Source: Fibrobacteria bacterium (GTDB lineage: Bacteria > Fibrobacterota > Fibrobacteria > UBA11236). Taken from it: 36,929 nt of DNA. Within the stretch, counting starts at the first letter, position 1. Each line of letters begins with the position of its first letter. The position numbers and the translations under genes were made by a program. Positions 15,627-23,470 of this stretch are shown here, piece by piece. The notes beneath the pieces were generated by a model that saw only the letters and a list, made by a program, of their open reading frames with translations, had not been told where the DNA came from and made no database searches. The DNA lies in NCBI GenBank assembly GCA_017881725.1, contig JADGQO010000169.1, forward strand, positions 1 through 36,929. The letters run 5' to 3'.

Positions 15627-16787
15627 ATGAAATCAATTGAGCTCTTTTCCGGTGCTGGTGGTTTAGCCCTGGGGTTCTCGAAAGTTGGTTTTCACCATGA
15701 ATTATTAGTCGAAAGAAATGTTCACGCCTGTGGAACGATGCTCCTCAACAAAGAAAATGGATATGAATATTCCAAGGACTGGAACCTATTCCAAGGTGAC
15801 ATCAGGGATTATGATTTTTCGAGTTCGAAAAATAAAGTCCAACTCGTCGCCGGGGGCCCTCCTTGCCAGCCATTTTCACTTGGGGGGAAACATCGCGGTT
15901 ACGATGACACGCGCGATATGTTTCCTCAAGCGGTGAGATCCGTCCGGGAAATCAGACCAAAAGCGTTTGTCTTCGAAAATGTCCGCGGACTATTGAGGGA
16001 ATCCTTTTCAGAATACTTTGAATACATAATTTTACAGCTGACGTACCCCGACTTATTTAAAAAGAAAAACGAGGAGTGGCAGACTCATCTTTCACGGCTT
16101 GAAAAGTATCATACACGGGGCAATTATGACGGAATCCATTATAGAGTGGTTTTCAGGCTCGTGGATGCCGCCAATTTCGGCGTACCCCAACATAGGCATA
16201 GGGTATTCATCGTAGGGTTCAGAAACGACATTAACAAGCAATGGAGTTTTCCGGCCGAGTCGCATTCTGAGGAAGCCCTTTTTTTTTCCAAATGGGTTTC
16301 CGGTGAGTATTGGGATGAACACAAGATTGCCAAGCGAAAAACACCGGCTAAGACTTTCGAAATGAAAAAAAGAGCGGACCAACTGAATACCGACCTATTT
16401 CATTCCGGTCCGAGGCACAAAAGATGGCTAACGGTTCGGGATGCTATTAAGGATTTGCCCGATCCCAAATCGAACCATAACGTCCCGAATCACGAGTATC
16501 GCTCCGGTGGGAGAGCTTATGCCGGCCATACTGGAAGCCTTCTCGATGAACCGTCAAAGGCGTTGAAGGCCGGAGACCATGGGGTTCCAGGCGGAGAGAA
16601 CATGGTCGTTCTGGATAATGGTGAAGTGCGGTACTTCACCGCGAGGGAATCAGCGAGGATCCAAACATTTCCCGACGAATACTTGTTTCATGGATCATGG
16701 ACCGAATGCATGAGACAAATAGGTAATGCCGTCCCGGTGCGGCTCGCCGAAACTGTCGCTGAAAACATTTATAAACACATCGCCTAA
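15627..16787 (+). CDS. C5-cytosine DNA methyltransferase
   Basis: 386 residues. Transfers methyl from S-adenosylmethionine to cytosine C5. Ordered motifs are visible: I IELFSGAGGLALGF (4-17), IV GGPPCQPFS with nucleophile Cys80, VI FENVRG (116-121), VIII QHRHRVFIVG (about 190), IX ARESARIQTFPD and X QIGNAVPVRLA near the C-terminus. The target-recognition region between VIII and IX sets specificity. Because the adjacent nuclease is Eco29kI-like, CCGCGG is the likely site (inference). Sits between vsr and the restriction gene with gaps of 2 and 1 bases, so the three are one operon, which fits m5C modification plus deamination repair. Confidence 0.96.
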   Translation: MKSIELFSGAGGLALGFSKVGFHHELLVERNVHACGTMLLNKENGYEYSKDWNLFQGDIRDYDFSSSKNKVQLVAGGPPCQPFSLGGKHRGYDDTRDMFPQAVRSVREIRPKAFVFENVRGLLRESFSEYFEYIILQLTYPDLFKKKNEEWQTHLSRLEKYHTRGNYDGIHYRVVFRLVDAANFGVPQHRHRVFIVGFRNDINKQWSFPAESHSEEALFFSKWVSGEYWDEHKIAKRKTPAKTFEMKKRADQLNTDLFHSGPRHKRWLTVRDAIKDLPDPKSNHNVPNHEYRSGGRAYAGHTGSLLDEPSKALKAGDHGVPGGENMVVLDNGEVRYFTARESARIQTFPDEYLFHGSWTECMRQIGNAVPVRLAETVAENIYKHIA

Positions 16788-16788
16788 A

Positions 16789-17490
16789 ATGAAAAAAATC
16801 GAACCCTTCAATCCTTTGGACAAAAAGCAACTTGGGGAAATCGTCGCGCGGCACATGCTTTCCTCGGCAGTTGAACATCTTCCACCAGAGCCCTTTTCTG
16901 GCGCGGGCATTTACGCGCTTTATTACGTAGGCACATTTAAGTCTTACAAACCGGTTGCCGATTGCAATCGCAAAAATAATTTCAACTGCCCGATCTACGT
17001 TGGAAAAGCCGTCCCTGAAGGCGCGCGCAAAGGCGGTTTTGGGTTAGGAGAAGATCCCGGCACGGTTTTGTACCAAAGGCTACGAAAACATGCGGCGAGC
17101 ATTTCCGAAGCGGAGAACTTGAAAATCGAGGATTTCAGTTGCAGGTATTTGGTAGTTGATGACATTTGGATTCCACTTGCGGAGTCTATACTAATTGAAA
17201 TGTTCTCACCGCTTTGGAATAAACTAGTAGATGGCTTTGGAAATAATGATCCGGGAAAAGGCCGATATAGCCAACAGAAAGCGCTTTGGGACACCATCCA
17301 TCCAGGTCGGAAATGGGCAAATAATCTCGTGAATAACGCTTTTTCTCACAAGGAAATCGAAGTCAAGATTCAGGCATTTTGGAATAAATCCGAAAAGGAA
17401 AAATCGAAGACACCCCCTTTAAAAATTAAAGAGCCAATACGATCTTGCAACACAGCCCAGGGTGCTCCGGCCACACGGGTTTTGGAGTAG
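16789..17490 (+). CDS. Eco29kI-like GIY-YIG type II restriction endonuclease
   Basis: 233 residues. GIY-YIG fold: GAGIYALYYVG (Tyr42) and CPIYVGKAVPEGARKGGF (Tyr70), then LYQRLRKHAASI (Arg97, His101), then IPLAESILIEMFSPLWN (Glu132, Asn144) and VDGFGNNDPGKGRYSQQ. The spacing of these residues fits the Eco29kI family, a GIY-YIG restriction enzyme cutting CCGCGG; specificity here is inferred from family. The ATG at 16789, one base after the methyltransferase stop, is chosen over an upstream frame extension that only overlaps the methyltransferase. The last ~25 residues (after about 208) look non-conserved. This is the toxic partner of the modification enzyme. Confidence 0.9.
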   Translation: MKKIEPFNPLDKKQLGEIVARHMLSSAVEHLPPEPFSGAGIYALYYVGTFKSYKPVADCNRKNNFNCPIYVGKAVPEGARKGGFGLGEDPGTVLYQRLRKHAASISEAENLKIEDFSCRYLVVDDIWIPLAESILIEMFSPLWNKLVDGFGNNDPGKGRYSQQKALWDTIHPGRKWANNLVNNAFSHKEIEVKIQAFWNKSEKEKSKTPPLKIKEPIRSCNTAQGAPATRVLE

Positions 17491-17531
17491 GCCTGTTTCA
17501 TCCCCAGGGATTGTGTCATGCACCTCGAAGC

Positions 17532-17577
17532 CAGGCACGGCGCTCGACGGGTTTGACATTTTAATGACAATCACATC
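17532..17577 (+). repeat. Dispersed repeat family C, copy 1
   Basis: Contains caggcacggc then ttgacattttaatgacaatc, matching copy 2 at 22900-22945 almost base for base in the second part. It lies 42 bp after the restriction gene and 44 bp before a family A copy. Confidence 0.7.
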
Positions 17578-17620
17578 CGGGACACCTTCCGAGTTGCGTC
17601 TTCACAGGTGCGCCTTCAGA

Positions 17621-17663
17621 GTCGCGCCTACCGAGACCGCAGAGCCCGCGTCGATCCGCGCCT
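17621..17663 (+). repeat. Dispersed repeat family A, copy 1
   Basis: GC-rich intergenic repeat, core gcgcctaccgagaccgc followed by agagcccgcgtcgatccgcg. It sits between the convergent ends of the restriction gene and the propeller pseudogene. This copy has A in place of G in the CGCGGA arm that pairs with TCCGCG in other copies. Confidence 0.85.
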
Positions 17664-17678
17664 GTGGGATCAAAACGT

Positions 17679-18968
17679 TTACTTCCCCAGTACCAAACTT
17701 CGGGTTCGACTGGTGCCATCGGCTTCGAGCCGCAAATAGTACAGGCCTGCAGGCAAACCTGAGCTTGGAAGGCTGACCTGGTGCATGCCCGGAGCCAATT
17801 CGGAGTGAACCAAGTCGGATCGGCTATTACCTTCCAAATCGAAAATGCGAAGCCGGACGGAGCCGCTTTGCTTAATGTGAAATTCAATTTTCTCGCCCGG
17901 CTCAAAAATTCCGGGTGCATGGAATCCGAAACCGGTTTCGTCGGGCAATGGTCGGTTGAGCTGGGTCGTTGCGCTCACCTCCGACAAGGGTCGCACAAAA
18001 ACTCCATTGCCCCAGGTTCCGGCGAATAGGGAATCCCCCTTGACTGCCAGGCGCATGACCGAGAAACTCGTATCGCCGGTTTCAGTGACCCACGGGGCGA
18101 AACCCTCATTGATGGGCGCCCAGGTATCGTCATTATCTTGCAGCCGGTAGATGCCATTTGTCGTAGCGGCAAAAAGATTTCCACCGGCCACCAAAAGGCT
18201 GGTTACGGTTCCTATCGGCAAGCCTTTGTCGACCTCGACCCAAAACGCAGTGGCTGTATCGGAACGGAATACGCCGCCATTCTAGGTCGTTGCGAAGATC
18301 CTTTTGCCGAAAACCCTCGTTGTATAGATGCCATAGGACCCGCTGCCGGTGTCCGGGAGGCCTGTGGAAAAGGATTGCCAAGTGTCCCCGTTATTCGAAG
18401 ACCGAAAGACCTTTGATCTGGGGTCGTTCCCGGCGAACAGAGTCGACCCAGTCGTGGCCAGGGAGAACGGGAAGAATTGACTCAAGCCGGCACTGACAGC
18501 TGTCCAGGTATCGCCGAGATCGGTGGAGCGATAAACATTACCTGGATTGCAGGCAGCGAATAATTTACCACTGGTGACGGCAATCGATGTTACATATGAC
18601 GAATCGGGAAAGCCATTATGGACCGCGAGCCAGGAAGCCCCACTATCCGTGGAACGGAATAGACCCGAACCAGACGTCCCTGCAAAAAGAACATTCCCGC
18701 TTACCCCCAAGGAATAGATTCCGTAGACGCGCATTCCCTTCACGGTCCGTGTCCAATGGGCACCATCATCCTGGGAACGAAATATATCCGTGTCGTCTAC
18801 CGTAACAAAAATATTTCCGCCCATGACGGCAAAACCTCGCACCACCGACTTCTCAAGGCCGTTTGTTTTCACCCAGCCGGCATCGACCGGAGTGAAAACA
18901 AGGGTCAATAAAATGCAGGCCGATAGAAAGCATCGGAGTAGATTCACTCGGAATTTGGAATTGTGCAT
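17679..18968 (-). pseudogene. Secreted BNR/propeller protein with type IX-like sorting domain, broken by an amber codon
   Basis: One frame of about 430 codons interrupted only by TAG at 18284-18282. Upstream part: signal peptide MHNSKFRVNLLRCFLSACIL..., then BNR/sortilin-like repeats (FRSQDDGAHW, FRSTDSGASW, YRSTDLGDTW, FRSSNNGDTW). Downstream part, same frame: NGGVFRSDTATAFW, YRLQDNDDTW, then FRPLSEV and a C-terminal sorting-type domain (FHIKQSGSVRLRIFDLEGN ... GLPAGLYYLRLEADG). The TAG replaces a position that is Trp in the related FAGTWGNGVFV repeat of the same protein, so a single TGG-to-TAG change explains it. The frame is also open to an ATG at 19007. Could be a true nonsense mutation, suppression, or a base-call error. 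Confidence 0.75.
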
Positions 18969-19059
18969 CGTGTAACTGAATCTAGGCAAAGTCCCATTGA
19001 CTCGCATTCTAATTCTTGAGAAGTAGAGACCGGTGGTATTTTTAGCGTTACCCTCCCGG

Positions 19060-19923
19060 TCAATACAATATTCTGAATCCCAGGCTCACCAGGCTGTTTT
19101 CGTTATCATAGGGATTGTCATCGTTGAAGGTGTATTCCCCGTAGAGAATCCCAACGCTTTTCTGACTCAATAACACCCAGTTGATCTGCCCCATGGCGCG
19201 ATTCTGCAGCGCGCCGGTCGAGGTGATCCACTCGTCCCCTTTCAGGTCGGCGTAGAAGGCGGACTTTTCCCATAAGGCCCAGTTGTACCGCAACAGGAGC
19301 CGCGCGTGGCCGCGATAATCCTGGTTCTGGGCGATGAAGGCGTTGGCATGCCCGAAAAGATAAACGTCCCCGGAGACTTCATAATCCCAAGAGTTGCGCA
19401 ATTGAAAATCGCGTTGCACCACGCGCTCCACCATGTTGTAGTCGTAGGCGCCCTTGGTGCCGTAGTTCGCCTGGATGGAATTCCAGAAAATGCTGCCGCC
19501 CACACGGGGACGGTCGATTTGATGGATGCACTCATGCGACAGCAAAAGATTCGATTCGTGCCGGTAACCGATGGCGCGGAATCCGGGTTCGATGCGATAG
19601 CGGATTTTGTCGAGCTTGATCACGGAGGTGTCGGAACGGGAGATGACCGTGGCGTCTGCGGCGTTGAGGAAGAAATGACCTACGGAAGTCTTATAGATCA
19701 AATTGTCGATGGAGAACGCAAACCGGTATCCCGGCGGCAGCGGAGGGGTTTGGCTGAAGCGGTTATCCTGGGTCAAGTAGTATTGGAAAAAGGTTCCGCC
19801 GCTGCTTTGAAATTCCATTTCACCCGCGTACGGCGTCGTTAACGACACGGCGATCGTGACAATCCTAACAATCGTGATGAACATGACGTTTGCAGTCAAA
19901 ATCCGAAAAAATTCACCGGACAT
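19060..19923 (-). CDS. Probable outer-membrane beta-barrel protein
   Basis: 287 residues. A hydrophobic N-terminus (MFITIVRIVTIAVSLTTPYA) acts as signal peptide. The rest alternates polar and aromatic residues in strand-like segments (GTFFQYYLTQDNRFSQ, RFAFSIDNLIYKTSVG, HARLLLRYNWALWEKSAFYA, GILYGEYTFND) and ends in SLGFRILY with a terminal aromatic, the usual barrel-assembly signal. No enzyme motif is seen. It overlaps the stop of the SUMF1-type gene by 11 bases, so the two are translated as a coupled pair and probably act together at the outer membrane. Confidence 0.65.
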   Translation of the reverse strand: MSGEFFRILTANVMFITIVRIVTIAVSLTTPYAGEMEFQSSGGTFFQYYLTQDNRFSQTPPLPPGYRFAFSIDNLIYKTSVGHFFLNAADATVISRSDTSVIKLDKIRYRIEPGFRAIGYRHESNLLLSHECIHQIDRPRVGGSIFWNSIQANYGTKGAYDYNMVERVVQRDFQLRNSWDYEVSGDVYLFGHANAFIAQNQDYRGHARLLLRYNWALWEKSAFYADLKGDEWITSTGALQNRAMGQINWVLLSQKSVGILYGEYTFNDDNPYDNENSLVSLGFRILY

Positions 19924-20680
19924 GGCGCACCACCCGGAAGCCGAGGCCCTTGTACCCTTCGTCTTCCAAGCCGTAACTTTTATTGGCGACGCGCAGGTTC
20001 CAAATCAACTCCGTCCACGATCCGCCCTTGGTCACGCGGTGCGGACACGCACCGTCCTTTCGCGACTCATGGTTTCCCGACTCGTAGCAATCGTCCACCC
20101 ATTCCCAAACCAGGCCGAAGTCGTACAGCCCGAAAGGATTGGCGAGGCCGTTGCCCGTGGACGGCAAATATCTTGGCCGCACTCCCTGAAAGCGATTTTT
20201 CTCGTCGTCACCCCAGGGATATTTCCGGTTTTTTCCCGCCCCCGCCGCATATTCCCATTCCGCTTCGCTGGGCAAGGCATAACCCGCGCCGAGCCACTGG
20301 CAAAACAACTTCGCCTGCCGCCAACTGATGCCCGTGACGGGAAGCTGCGAGCGCTGGGCCGGAGTCAAATGCGTCGGAACGTCTTCGAAATACCCGATGG
20401 ACCACCATGACGGCGCCTCGCAGATGCTGTCGGCCATGCAGCGCAGATACCACCCGAGCGTCACTTCGGTGCGGCTCATTTCAAAATCCGGGACGGTCAC
20501 GGAGCGCAGGGGTCTTTCATCGAGGTCGCCGTCACTGCTACCCATGCGAAAGGTTGCGCCGGTAATTTTCACCAGCTCCGAAGCGAAACGATCCTCACCC
20601 GCGGCGAGGGCCGACGTCGAGGCAAAATGGAAGAACACAAGGCAGCACACAAGCCGGAACAAAAGGGTTTGGGAAATCAT
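19913..20680 (-). CDS. Secreted formylglycine-generating-enzyme (SUMF1-type) domain protein
   Basis: 255 residues. Signal peptide ending near ASTSALA, then a complete SUMF1/FGE-sulfatase-type domain: FRMGSSDGDLDERP, VPDFEMSRTEVTLGWYLRCM, LPVTGISWRQAKLFCQWLG, YALPSEAEWEYAAGAG, GLYDFGLVWEWVDDC, THR-like RVTKGGSWTE and GLGFRVVRHVR. Domains of this family include sulfatase-activating oxidases and many non-catalytic surface proteins; export here argues against cytoplasmic sulfatase activation, and no sulfatase is nearby. The GLYDMGGN consensus is altered (GLYDFGLV). The start has no evident Shine-Dalgarno. Coupled to the downstream barrel protein by an 11-base overlap. Confidence 0.88.
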   Translation of the reverse strand: MISQTLLFRLVCCLVFFHFASTSALAAGEDRFASELVKITGATFRMGSSDGDLDERPLRSVTVPDFEMSRTEVTLGWYLRCMADSICEAPSWWSIGYFEDVPTHLTPAQRSQLPVTGISWRQAKLFCQWLGAGYALPSEAEWEYAAGAGKNRKYPWGDDEKNRFQGVRPRYLPSTGNGLANPFGLYDFGLVWEWVDDCYESGNHESRKDGACPHRVTKGGSWTELIWNLRVANKSYGLEDEGYKGLGFRVVRHVR

Positions 20681-20790
20681 GTTTGTGTTGAAGGATTCAT
20701 GGTTGATGAAAACTTAGCCAAACGTTCGAACACATGCGTAGGTAAATAGTCGCCGTCACCGGAACCGACGGCGAAGATGACGACCCAAGC

Positions 20791-20832
20791 CGCGCCTACC
20801 GGGACCGCGGAGCCCGCGTCGATCCGCGCTGG
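20791..20832 (+). repeat. Dispersed repeat family A, copy 2
   Basis: Reads cgcgcctaccgggaccgcgg then agcccgcgtcgatccgcgct. Full-length copy; the CGCGGA and TCCGCG arms can pair across an 11-base loop. Confidence 0.85.
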
Positions 20833-20951
20833 ATAAAATGCGTATTCGACTTTCGCATTGGAGTGATGAGCCTCCGCGTCGACGACGAATCCTGACATGA
20901 AAATGCTCCCTCCGCTTGGTGCGGAAGGCGCGCGGTTATCCGTGGGTCCCC

Positions 20952-20973
20952 CTTCGCCATTCAGATGGCGAAG
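20952..20973 (-). terminator. Stem-loop downstream of the propeller-CBM3 gene
   Basis: CTTCGCCAT (20952-20960) and ATGGCGAAG (20965-20973) form a perfect 9-bp stem with a 4-base loop, about 35 bases past the stop of the minus-strand gene ending at 21008. There is no T-run, so it could act as a processing or stability hairpin instead. Confidence 0.4.
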
Positions 20974-21007
20974 AAGGTGGCGAAGCAGGCGGCGAAGAAA
21001 CCAGGGC

Positions 21008-22483
21008 TCAGTACGAGTACGTTCCCCACACGATCCCGCCCGTGGGGGTGTGAATCAGCACGCGGCGATTGAGCGTCCAGTCCAATGCGGATTGGATGTA
21101 CGAAAAGTGTTTGGTCTGGTCGAAATTGGACCAGTCGGATTTTGCCACGCGGCCTTGGATTTCGCCCGAGACCGTTTCGGGAGCCACGATGGCGTTGCTG
21201 GGTAGGGTCACCGTCATATTGTAGGGGTAGAAGCTCGCCCTGACATCGTTGCATCCGTACGGGGACCAGTCGCACCACCAGGTCAGAATCGCGGCGCCTT
21301 CGCCTTGGGGGCTGAAGAGGTATTCGATGGTCGAGCCGGCCAGCGAAACGGGGACCGATCCCAGATTTTTGATGCGGAAAACGGGCATCAACTGGTTGCC
21401 ATAAGGCCAGCCTTCCTTGTGCTTGTAATCCATCGCGAGGTTATTACCGGACGAACGGGTGGTGGTGAACCAAGTCGTTCCGTTGTCGTCGGTGCGAACG
21501 GGCAGGGATAACCCCATGCGGCCGATGACGGCGCCATACAGGGTGGTGGCGTTCGGGGCGACCGCGAAGGTGGTGGTGTGGACGACGCCCTTGAGGCCGC
21601 CTTGGAACATGGCCTCGTTGGTCTTGGCCCAAGTGGTGCCGCCATCGCGCGTGATCCAGGTGCCTTGGTTGTAGGACACGAAGTCGACGGCGAAGGTCTT
21701 TCCGGTCAAGTCGCGGGAATCGATGGAAACCTTGGCGACAACCTCTTGCGGCATGGATGCGTTGCTGATCTTCGTCCACTGCGGAGCGAAGCTTCGCTTG
21801 GCGCCGTTCGCCAACCAGATTTCACCGTTGGTGGTTCCGACCAGGCTGAGATCCACGCTGAGCAGGTTCATGGCGTCGTCCGCAGTGGCGCTCACGACGG
21901 CGCCCGACGGAGGAGTCAAGGGATCATTGTAAGCCTGGCCGGCACGGAAGGTGGCTCCGTAGTCGCCCGAATACGCCACACCATTGCTCATGGCGACATA
22001 GACGATGCTCGAGCGAGGTCCGACGGAAACGGATAGAATCGTACCGCTCCCGGGGATTCGGCTGGTGAGATCGGTCCATGATAGACCGCTGCGGCTGCTG
22101 TTCACGGCCCAGACCTTGCCTCCTCCCGCCATGTTGTTGGAGAAGCTGACGTAAGCCTTGTAGCTGTCGAAGGAACCGACGGGTGCGATGCTCGATACAA
22201 CCTCGTTGGGAGCGATATCGATGGTTCCGCCATATCGATCCGCAGCCGAGTCCATGCGCGTCCACGCGGGCTGGGCATTGCGGCCATTGGTGCTCAGGTA
22301 CACGTTGCCGTTGGAGTAACCCATCCAGACCTGGTCGGGAAAGTCGGTCGCTTGGGCCACTGTCGAAGGCTGATGAACGGTGGTGTTGAAGGGTTCCCAG
22401 GTATCGATGGGCGCGGCGAGGCTGGTTGCCGCCAACGCCGCCGCCGTGCACAGAAGCGTGCGAGCGAGATTTGAAAGTATCAT
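21008..22483 (-). CDS. Secreted beta-propeller (BNR) protein with C-terminal CBM3
   Basis: 491 residues. Signal peptide MILSNLARTLLCTAAALAA... cleaved near SLAAP. Residues ~25-350 are BNR/sortilin-like repeats (VYLSTNGRNAQPAW, VAYSGDYGATFR, TWITRDGGTTW, VRTDDNGTTWF), as in xyloglucanase-type and sialidase-like propellers. The last ~130 residues are a clear CBM3: PVFRIKNLGSVPVSLAG, TWWCDWSPYG, the GEIQGRVAKSDWSNFDQTKH stretch and a GGIVWG end, so it should bind crystalline cellulose. Catalytic activity on a beta-glucan or xyloglucan is possible, but no catalytic pair can be assigned. The ATG at 22483 is preferred (GAGGT about seven bases upstream) over a longer frame to 22540. Confidence 0.9.
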   Translation of the reverse strand: MILSNLARTLLCTAAALAATSLAAPIDTWEPFNTTVHQPSTVAQATDFPDQVWMGYSNGNVYLSTNGRNAQPAWTRMDSAADRYGGTIDIAPNEVVSSIAPVGSFDSYKAYVSFSNNMAGGGKVWAVNSSRSGLSWTDLTSRIPGSGTILSVSVGPRSSIVYVAMSNGVAYSGDYGATFRAGQAYNDPLTPPSGAVVSATADDAMNLLSVDLSLVGTTNGEIWLANGAKRSFAPQWTKISNASMPQEVVAKVSIDSRDLTGKTFAVDFVSYNQGTWITRDGGTTWAKTNEAMFQGGLKGVVHTTTFAVAPNATTLYGAVIGRMGLSLPVRTDDNGTTWFTTTRSSGNNLAMDYKHKEGWPYGNQLMPVFRIKNLGSVPVSLAGSTIEYLFSPQGEGAAILTWWCDWSPYGCNDVRASFYPYNMTVTLPSNAIVAPETVSGEIQGRVAKSDWSNFDQTKHFSYIQSALDWTLNRRVLIHTPTGGIVWGTYSY

Positions 22484-22723
22484 GGTGATTACCTCGAAAT
22501 GTGAAGGGTGAGTGAGGAGGGAAGAGCTTACGTTATTCAAATCACTTTTCCAATCGCAAACGGCCGTGCCCTGCCGCAGCCCGCACGCCCGAATCTCCCG
22601 CGGCCTCCGTCGCTACCGCATTCTCCAGACTTTATCCCAATTTTCACCCGCGATATTTCCACTTCATTTCAGCGCAAGCATTCCCTAATTTTCACTCGTA
22701 GGGTAACCTTCCAGTTAACCCTG

Positions 22724-22790
22724 TCATTCCGGAAACTTCGGTCAGTCCGAACTTTCCCCTGCGGGTTCGGAATGATCAAGCTGCGACGCA
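22724..22790 (+). repeat. Dispersed repeat family B, copy 1
   Basis: TCATTCCG (22724-22731) and CGGAATGA (22768-22775) are a perfect inverted pair; the right arm continues as cggaatgatcaagctgcgac, shared with copies near 29090 and 33357. Confidence 0.7.
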
Positions 22791-22805
22791 TGGCCCAGGA
22801 GATTG

Positions 22806-22834
22806 CCGATGAAACATCGGACGATGAAACATCG
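22806..22834. repeat. Two tandem small hairpins
   Basis: CCGATG-aaa-CATCGG (22806-22820) is followed directly by CGATG-aaa-CATCG (22822-22834), an almost exact tandem duplication of a self-complementary 15-mer. Confidence 0.8.
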
Positions 22835-22899
22835 GGCGTCGAACGCAAGTGGGTAACGCCGAGGATACGGTAGCGCGAAGACCCATTTTCGGATGGGAG

Positions 22900-22945
22900 C
22901 AGGCACGGCTCTGGCTGTGCTTGACATTGTAATGACAATCACATC
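22900..22945 (+). repeat. Dispersed repeat family C, copy 2
   Basis: caggcacggct then ttgacattgtaatgacaatc and acatc; one base differs from copy 1 in the ttgacatt...acatc core. It is followed about 100 bp later by a family A copy, the same order as at 17.5 kb. Confidence 0.7.
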
Positions 22946-23043
22946 TCGATTGCATTGAGTGCGCAACGCGCATGGATCCAGAGCCTGTTTTCGGTTTTCA
23001 AATGGCGACTCCCGGGGCTGCCTTCCGAGGCGCGCCCACCAAG

Positions 23044-23086
23044 CCGCGCCTACCGAGACCGCGGAGCCCGCGTCGATCCGCGCTGG
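23044..23086 (+). repeat. Dispersed repeat family A, copy 3
   Basis: ccgcgcctaccgagaccgcg then gagcccgcgtcgatccgcgc. It is preceded by gccttccgaggcgcg, a segment also seen before copy 6, so the unit may extend about 30 bases upstream. Confidence 0.85.
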
Positions 23087-23356
23087 AAAAATTGCGTCTG
23101 TGGCTTTCCCGATAAATGCTTTTCCATTACGCGCCATAATGCCCGGCACGTAGGATCGCGCGGATTTCCGCGTGCGCTGGTACCCGCGCAAATTCTGGAG
23201 GTTTTACGGTATTCCTAATCGGATCGAACGACTCGAAACGAATTTTGGGAAACACTCTGGGAGCCAATGGCAATAAGGGTGAAAAACGATTTTTGCAAAA
23301 GGTTCACGATAGCCCACAGAAAAGTTTTGTCTTCCGATGGAGGCGGGCGCGCGCCG

Positions 23357-23385
23357 TTCACGGTCGCATCCACAGTTACTATATT
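23357..23385 (+). promoter_or_regulatory. Candidate sigma-70 promoter of the ABC importer operon
   Basis: TTCACG (23357-23362), a 17-base spacer, then TATATT (23380-23385), about 85 bases before the binding-protein start. Matches are 4/6 and 5/6 to the usual hexamers. Prediction only. Confidence 0.35.
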
Positions 23386-23470
23386 GTGCGCTTTGTCAAC
23401 GGCAAAATTCAGACTTTGTTTCCATGGGGAAGCCATGGGTAAATGAAGCGTCCGGAAGAGAGAGGAATCG

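Larger units (their letters stand above)
20681..21007. other. Intergenic region with repeat A copy 2 and a GGCGAAG repeat hairpin
   Basis: Between two minus-strand genes. Contents are a family A repeat (20791-20832), a perfect 9-bp stem-loop (20952-20973) and 12-bp tandem units with ggcgaag at 20967, 20979 and 20991. A 73-codon minus-strand ORF across it incorporates the repeat and is not supported as a gene. Confidence 0.6.
22484..23470. other. Long divergent intergenic region rich in dispersed repeats
   Basis: About 990 bp with no supported gene, between the divergent propeller-CBM3 gene and the ABC importer operon. It holds one copy each of repeat families B (22724-22790), C (22900-22945) and A (23044-23086), two tandem small hairpins (22806-22834) and a plausible promoter for the ABC operon (23357-23385). 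Short ORFs across it are made of repeat sequence and look like shadows. Confidence 0.7.

Noticed and set aside
20677..20898. A 73-codon minus-strand ORF between the SUMF1 and propeller-CBM3 genes
   Set aside because: Its middle is the antisense of a family A repeat and there is no signal of coding beyond an open frame.
22742..23191. A 149-codon minus-strand ORF in the long divergent gap
   Set aside because: It is composed of repeat families A, B and C in antisense and has no recognisable domain or ribosome binding site.
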